6,391 nucleotides of DNA from contig DIWP01000046.1 in the NCBI GenBank assembly GCA_002423545.1, positions 110,996 to 117,386 on the forward strand, written 5' to 3'. The notes under the pieces were generated by a model. The model ran no database searches, was not told the origin of the DNA, and worked only from the letters and a program-made list of their open reading frames with translations. Below, piece after piece: positions 2,910 through 6,391 of this stretch. This DNA is from Thermoleophilia bacterium UBA6103. Its GTDB lineage: Bacteria > Actinomycetota > Thermoleophilia > UBA2241. A program made the position numbers and the translations under genes. Positions within the stretch are counted from its first letter, which is position 1. The number at the start of each line of letters is the position of its first letter.

Positions 2910-5408
2910 ATGACCCGCTCCCCCATTCGCCGTCTGATCTTTTCCCTGCTGCGCCGTGTGCTCTACGTCTGGGTGCGCTCGGAGACCATCAACCAGTCCG
3001 CCTTCACCCTCAGGCTGGATCGCAGCAAGCCGGTGTTCTATGTGCTGCAGCAGCCCTCGCTGAGCGACCTCGCGGTGCTCGATGCCGAGTGCAGCAAGGC
3101 CGGGCTGCCGCGACCGGTGGCCGATGTGGCGGTGGGCGCGCATGTCGAGCCGGCGGCGTTCTTCTTCCTCAACCCGGCGGCGAGCTGGTTCGGCCGGCGT
3201 ACGCGGCTGGTGGCGCCGCCGGCACTGGTGCGACTGGTCGGCGCGCTGGAGCACAACGCCGTGGAAAACGCGCAGATCGTCCCGGTCAGCGTGTTCTGGG
3301 GGCAGTCGCCTAACCGCGAGACCAGCGCCTGGAAGCTGCTGTTCGCCGACAGTTGGGCGGTCACCGGACGGCTGCGCAAGTTGCTCAGCATCCTGGTGCT
3401 GGGGCGCAAGACCCGCGTGCAGTTCTCCGCGCCGATCCAGCTCAACGAACTGGTGGCGATGAACAAGGGCCACGAGCGCACCCTGCGCATGGTCCATCGC
3501 ATGCTGCGGGTGCACTTCCGCAACCAGAAGACCGCGGTGATCGGCCCCGACCTGTCGCACCGGCGCAACCTGGTCAAGGGGCTGGTGCATGCACCGCAGG
3601 TCCGCCAGGCGATCCGCGAGGAAGCCGAGCGCGAGAACATCGCCCTCGAGAAGGCCGAGGCCAAGGCGCTGCGCTACGGCAACGAGATCGCCTCGGACTA
3701 CGCCTACACCGCGGTGCGCTTTCTCGAAGTGGTGCTGTCCTGGTTCTGGAACAAGATCTACGACGGCATCCGCGTCAACCATATCGAGCCGCTGCAAGAC
3801 GCCGTGCGCGGCTACGAGGTGATCTACGTCCCCTGCCACCGCAGCCATATCGACTACCTGCTGCTGTCCTACCTGCTGTTCCGCAACGGCCTGACGCCGC
3901 CGCACATCGCCGCCGGCATCAACCTCAACATGCCGGTCATCGGCGGCCTGCTGCGCCGTGGCGGCGCCTTCTTCATGCGCCGCTCGTTCAAGGGCAACCC
4001 GCTGTATACATCGGTGTTCAACGAATACCTGCACAGCCTCTTCAGCCGCGGCTTCCCGGTCGAATACTTCGTCGAGGGCGGCCGCTCGCGCACCGGGCGC
4101 ATGCTGCGGCCGAAGACCGGCATGCTGGCGCTGACCCTGCGCAGCTATGTGCGCTCCTCGCGCCTGCCGATCCTCTTCGTGCCGGTGTACATCGGCTACG
4201 AGCGCGTGCTGGAAGGCCGTACCTACCTCGGCGAGCTGCGCGGCGCGGCGAAGAAGAAGGAATCGATCTTCGACATCTTCAAGGTCATCGGCGCGCTCAA
4301 GCAGCGCTTCGGCCAGGTCTGGGTCAACTTCGGCGAGCCGCTCAAGCTCAACGAATTCCTCGAGCAGGAGCAACCCGGCTGGCGCCAGCAGACCTACGCG
4401 CCCGACTACCGCCCGCAGTGGCTGAACGAGACCACCAACCGGCTGGCCGGGCGTATCGCCGAACGCCTCAACGAGGCGGCGGCGGTCAACCCGGTCAACC
4501 TGGTGGCGCTGGCGATGCTTTCCACCAGCCGCCAGGCCCTCGATCACGACGCGCTGGCGCGGATTCTCGATCTCTACCAGGCCCTGCTGCGCGCGGTGCC
4601 CTACTCGCCGCACACCACTCTACCGGAAGGAGACGGCGAGGCGCTGATCGCCTACGTGAAGAGCCTCGACCTGCTCGCCGAACAGAAGGATGCGCTGGGC
4701 AACATCCTCTATCTGGACGAGCAGAATGCGGTCCTGATGACCTACTACCGCAACAACGTGATGCACATCTTCGCCCTGCCGGCGCTGCTGGCGAGCTTCT
4801 TCCAGAGCAGTTCGCGGATGAGCCGCGAACAGATCCAGCGCTTCACCGAGGCGCTGTATCCCTATCTGCGCGCGGAGCTGTTCATTCGCTGGGAGGAACA
4901 CGAGCTGGAGGCGGTGATCGACCAGTGGCTGGCCGCCTTCGTCGAACACGGCCTGCTCAGGCAGGACGGCGACAGCTACGTGCGCCCGGCGCCCAGCTCG
5001 CGGCAGTTCGTGCGGCTCACGCTGCTGGCGCGGGTGGTCATGCAGACTTTGCAGCGCTTCTACATGGCGACCTCGCTGCTGCTCAACAGCGGCCAGCGCA
5101 GCCTGAGCGCCGAGGAGCTGGAAGAGCTCTGCACGGTGATGGCCCAGCGCCTGTCGATCCTGCACGGGCTGAACGCGCCGGAATTCTTCGACAAGAGCCT
5201 GTTCCGCCACTTCATCCAGAGCCTGCAGGAGCAGGAGGTGCTCTGCGCGGATGCCGACGGCAAGCTCGGCTACCACGACAAGCTCGGCGAACTGGCCGAA
5301 GGTGTGGCCAAGCGCGTGCTGCCGGCGGAGATTCGCCTGTCGATCCGCCAGGTGGCACTGGAACGGCACGATGAGAGATCCGCAACCGAATCCACACCCA
5401 CGGATTGA
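2910..5408 (+). CDS. plsB: Glycerol-3-phosphate 1-O-acyltransferase
   Basis: PlsB transfers an acyl group from acyl-CoA or acyl-ACP to position 1 of sn-glycerol-3-phosphate at the inner membrane, the first step of phospholipid synthesis. The 832-residue product is full length (E. coli PlsB is 807). All four acyltransferase blocks are present in order: HRSHID with His310 and Asp315 (the catalytic H-x4-D), GAFFMRR at 352-358, FVEGGRSRTG at 387-396 with Glu389, and VPVYIGYE with Pro425. These sit four residues after their E. coli counterparts (His306, Arg354, Glu385, Pro421). The long C-terminal part typical of bacterial PlsB follows. The start at 2910 (MTRSPIRRLIFSLLRRVLYVWVR) matches the expected family N-terminus but has no obvious Shine-Dalgarno. 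Third codon positions are strongly G/C, unlike the region to the left. A DUF4197 gene follows after 43 bases and may be cotranscribed. Confidence 0.98.
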   Translation: MTRSPIRRLIFSLLRRVLYVWVRSETINQSAFTLRLDRSKPVFYVLQQPSLSDLAVLDAECSKAGLPRPVADVAVGAHVEPAAFFFLNPAASWFGRRTRLVAPPALVRLVGALEHNAVENAQIVPVSVFWGQSPNRETSAWKLLFADSWAVTGRLRKLLSILVLGRKTRVQFSAPIQLNELVAMNKGHERTLRMVHRMLRVHFRNQKTAVIGPDLSHRRNLVKGLVHAPQVRQAIREEAERENIALEKAEAKALRYGNEIASDYAYTAVRFLEVVLSWFWNKIYDGIRVNHIEPLQDAVRGYEVIYVPCHRSHIDYLLLSYLLFRNGLTPPHIAAGINLNMPVIGGLLRRGGAFFMRRSFKGNPLYTSVFNEYLHSLFSRGFPVEYFVEGGRSRTGRMLRPKTGMLALTLRSYVRSSRLPILFVPVYIGYERVLEGRTYLGELRGAAKKKESIFDIFKVIGALKQRFGQVWVNFGEPLKLNEFLEQEQPGWRQQTYAPDYRPQWLNETTNRLAGRIAERLNEAAAVNPVNLVALAMLSTSRQALDHDALARILDLYQALLRAVPYSPHTTLPEGDGEALIAYVKSLDLLAEQKDALGNILYLDEQNAVLMTYYRNNVMHIFALPALLASFFQSSSRMSREQIQRFTEALYPYLRAELFIRWEEHELEAVIDQWLAAFVEHGLLRQDGDSYVRPAPSSRQFVRLTLLARVVMQTLQRFYMATSLLLNSGQRSLSAEELEELCTVMAQRLSILHGLNAPEFFDKSLFRHFIQSLQEQEVLCADADGKLGYHDKLGELAEGVAKRVLPAEIRLSIRQVALERHDERSATESTPTD

Positions 5409-5451
5409 GCCATACTGAGGCCGTTATTCCCCATCCCGAAAGGACATCGCC

Positions 5452-6123
5452 ATGCGCCAACTCCTCACCCTGTTTGCTGGCCTGCTGCTAACCAGTGTCG
5501 CCCACGCCCTGTCGCTCTCCGACCTGACCCAGAGCGACGCCAGCGCCGGCCTCAAGGATGCGCTCAGCCAGGGCGCCAAGATGGCGGTGCAGCAGCTCGG
5601 GCGGCCCGGCGGATTCAGCAGCGATCCGGACGTGCGCATCGAGCTGCCGGGCAACATCGGCAAGGCCTCGCGCATGCTGAAGATGCTGGGCATGGGCAGC
5701 CAGGTCGAGCAGTTGGAGAACAGCATGAACCAGGCCGCCGAAGCGGCCGTGCCGCAAGCCCAGCAACTGCTGCTGGACGCCGTGCGCAACATGACCGTGG
5801 AGGACGCCAAGGGAATTCTCGCCGGTGGCGACGATTCGGCCACCCAGTACCTGGACAAGTCCAGCCGCGAGCAGATCCGCGCGAAGTTCCTGCCCATCGT
5901 CAAGCAGGCTACCGATCAGGTCGGCCTGGCGCAGCAGTACAACGCCGTGGCGGCCAAGGTGCCGACGGGCCTCTCCGGTGGCTACGCCAATATCGAAGGC
6001 TATGTCACCGAGCAGGCCCTGAATGGCCTGTTCAGCGTCATCGCCGAGCAGGAAGCGAGCATCCGCAAGAACCCGGCGGCAGCGGCCACCAGCCTGGCGA
6101 AGAAGGTGTTCGGCGTGCTCTGA
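5452..6123 (+). CDS. Exported DUF4197 protein
   Basis: The 223-residue product starts at 5452 with AAAGGA eight to thirteen bases upstream. The N-terminus is a clear Sec signal peptide: basic MRQ, hydrophobic LLTLFAGLLLTSV, and cleavage predicted after AHA at residue 19. There is no lipobox cysteine. The mature part matches DUF4197 in order: LSLSDLTQSDASAGLKDAL at the start, VRIELPGNIGKASRMLKMLG (61-80), SMNQAAEAAVPQA (91-103), NMTVEDAKGILAGGDDSATQYL (113-134), and FLPIVKQATDQVGLAQQYN (146-164). It is mostly helical, and a periplasmic location is inferred. The family's function is unknown. It lies 43 bases after plsB on the same strand with no terminator between them, so cotranscription is possible. 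A hairpin terminator lies just downstream. Confidence 0.93.
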   Translation: MRQLLTLFAGLLLTSVAHALSLSDLTQSDASAGLKDALSQGAKMAVQQLGRPGGFSSDPDVRIELPGNIGKASRMLKMLGMGSQVEQLENSMNQAAEAAVPQAQQLLLDAVRNMTVEDAKGILAGGDDSATQYLDKSSREQIRAKFLPIVKQATDQVGLAQQYNAVAAKVPTGLSGGYANIEGYVTEQALNGLFSVIAEQEASIRKNPAAAATSLAKKVFGVL

Positions 6124-6140
6124 CGAGCCACGTCTGGACC

Positions 6141-6174
6141 AGGGTGGGTGGCTTCGGCCATCCACCTTGCGTTT
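6141..6174. terminator. Stem-loop terminator between convergent genes
   Basis: GGTGGGTGGC (6143-6152) pairs with GCCATCCACC (6157-6166) around a TTCG tetraloop with one G-U pair. Two more outer pairs (6141-6142 with 6167-6168) extend the stem to 12 base pairs. On the plus strand it is followed by TTGCGTTT, a modest T-rich tail suited to ending the DUF4197 transcript. It lies between convergent genes, and the minus-strand side has no T-run, so it probably acts mainly in the plus direction. Confidence 0.75.
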
Positions 6175-6391
6175 AGCGCGGGCCCATGATCAGGCCCAGG
6201 GCTTCCGGCCGCGGCGCGCCCTGGTGCTGCTGCAGGCGGCCGTTGTCGTCGAGGTAGAAGATCGCCGGCGTGGCCTGGGCACCCAGTTCGCCCATCAGCA
6301 TCAGGTTGTCGGTGAGCTGCCGTTCCAGTTCGGCAGGAATCTTATCCAGCGGCTTGAGCTTGCTCGCCTTGCCGGCTGCCTCGTGCGCGTT
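6173..6391 (-). CDS. dsbG: Thiol:disulfide interchange protein DsbG-like, C-terminal part (runs off right edge)
   Basis: The last 72 residues are inside the window. They include a lysine-rich helix (KASKLKPLDK), then LMGELGAQATPAIFYLDDNG, LQQHQGAP, and the end LGLIMGPR. The T-P of ATPAIFY is the cis-proline loop of the thioredoxin fold. The pattern L-G-A-x-x-TPAI-x-Y, then L-Q-Q-x-x-G-x-P and a terminal I-M-G, matches E. coli DsbG as I recall it and fits DsbG better than DsbC, which has a TPAVV strand and a different tail. DsbG is a periplasmic dimeric reductase/chaperone that keeps single cysteines reduced and is recycled by DsbD. The catalytic CxxC, dimerisation domain and signal peptide lie outside the window. 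The stop TAA is at 6175-6173, overlapping the tail of the terminator. Confidence 0.85.
   Translation of the reverse strand, partial: NAHEAAGKASKLKPLDKIPAELERQLTDNLMLMGELGAQATPAIFYLDDNGRLQQHQGAPRPEALGLIMGPR

Noticed and set aside
2853..4613. Long antisense open frame opposite plsB
   Set aside because: It is rich in His, Gln, Arg and Val with no domain, as expected from the complement of a gene with G/C third positions.
4620..5369. Antisense open frame opposite the plsB 3' half
   Set aside because: Same composition artefact; no start signal or recognisable domain.
3353..5374. Long same-strand open frame within plsB in another phase
   Set aside because: Low-complexity Arg/Ala/Gly/Pro translation wholly inside a gene with intact catalytic motifs; a GC-bias shadow.
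5488..6165. Antisense open frame opposite the DUF4197 gene
   Set aside because: The plus strand encodes a complete exported family protein with signal peptide; the antisense frame has no motif and its start lies inside the terminator hairpin.

Overview
The window looks like a chromosomal segment of a high-GC Pseudomonas-type gammaproteobacterium. The main evidence is a full-length PlsB with strongly GC-rich third codon positions, a DUF4197 protein behind it, a DsbG-like protein at the right edge, and two REP-type hairpins of the kind scattered through Pseudomonas genomes. No rRNA, tRNA, CRISPR array, transposase or integrase gene is visible.

Layout. At the left edge (1-149, minus) is the start of an ABC-transporter ATPase gene. 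Bases 150-451 carry no gene. They hold a possible promoter and a leader hairpin for that ATPase, a single REP element, and a short site resembling the recombining end of an integron attC/attI site. Next comes a small AT-richer membrane-protein gene (452-892, plus, DUF2628-like). Its stop codon runs directly into a long imperfect stem-loop (892-1061) with integron-type core sequences at both ends. Together, 425-1061 reads like one integron gene cassette. A ccdAB-type toxin-antitoxin operon follows on the minus strand (1627 down to 1065). Its promoter overlaps a clear palindromic operator, and the ccdB stop lies a few bases from the cassette-like boundary. A divergent pair follows: an SRPBCC/AHSA1-type protein (1792-2202, minus) and a DUF1801 protein (2310-2705, plus). 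A second REP element lies in the gap before plsB.

From 2910 rightwards the segment looks like core genome. plsB (glycerol-3-phosphate acyltransferase, 832 aa) is followed after 43 bases by an exported DUF4197 protein. A stem-loop terminator then separates that gene from the convergent dsbG-like gene, which runs off the window.

Interpretation. From memory, the ABC ATPase gene and plsB are close neighbours in P. aeruginosa. Bases of roughly 150-2900 would then be an accessory patch of cassette-like, toxin-antitoxin and small stress- or unknown-function genes placed between two conserved blocks. The cassette reading rests on sequence pattern only. No integrase gene is present, and the right-hand core site departs from consensus.
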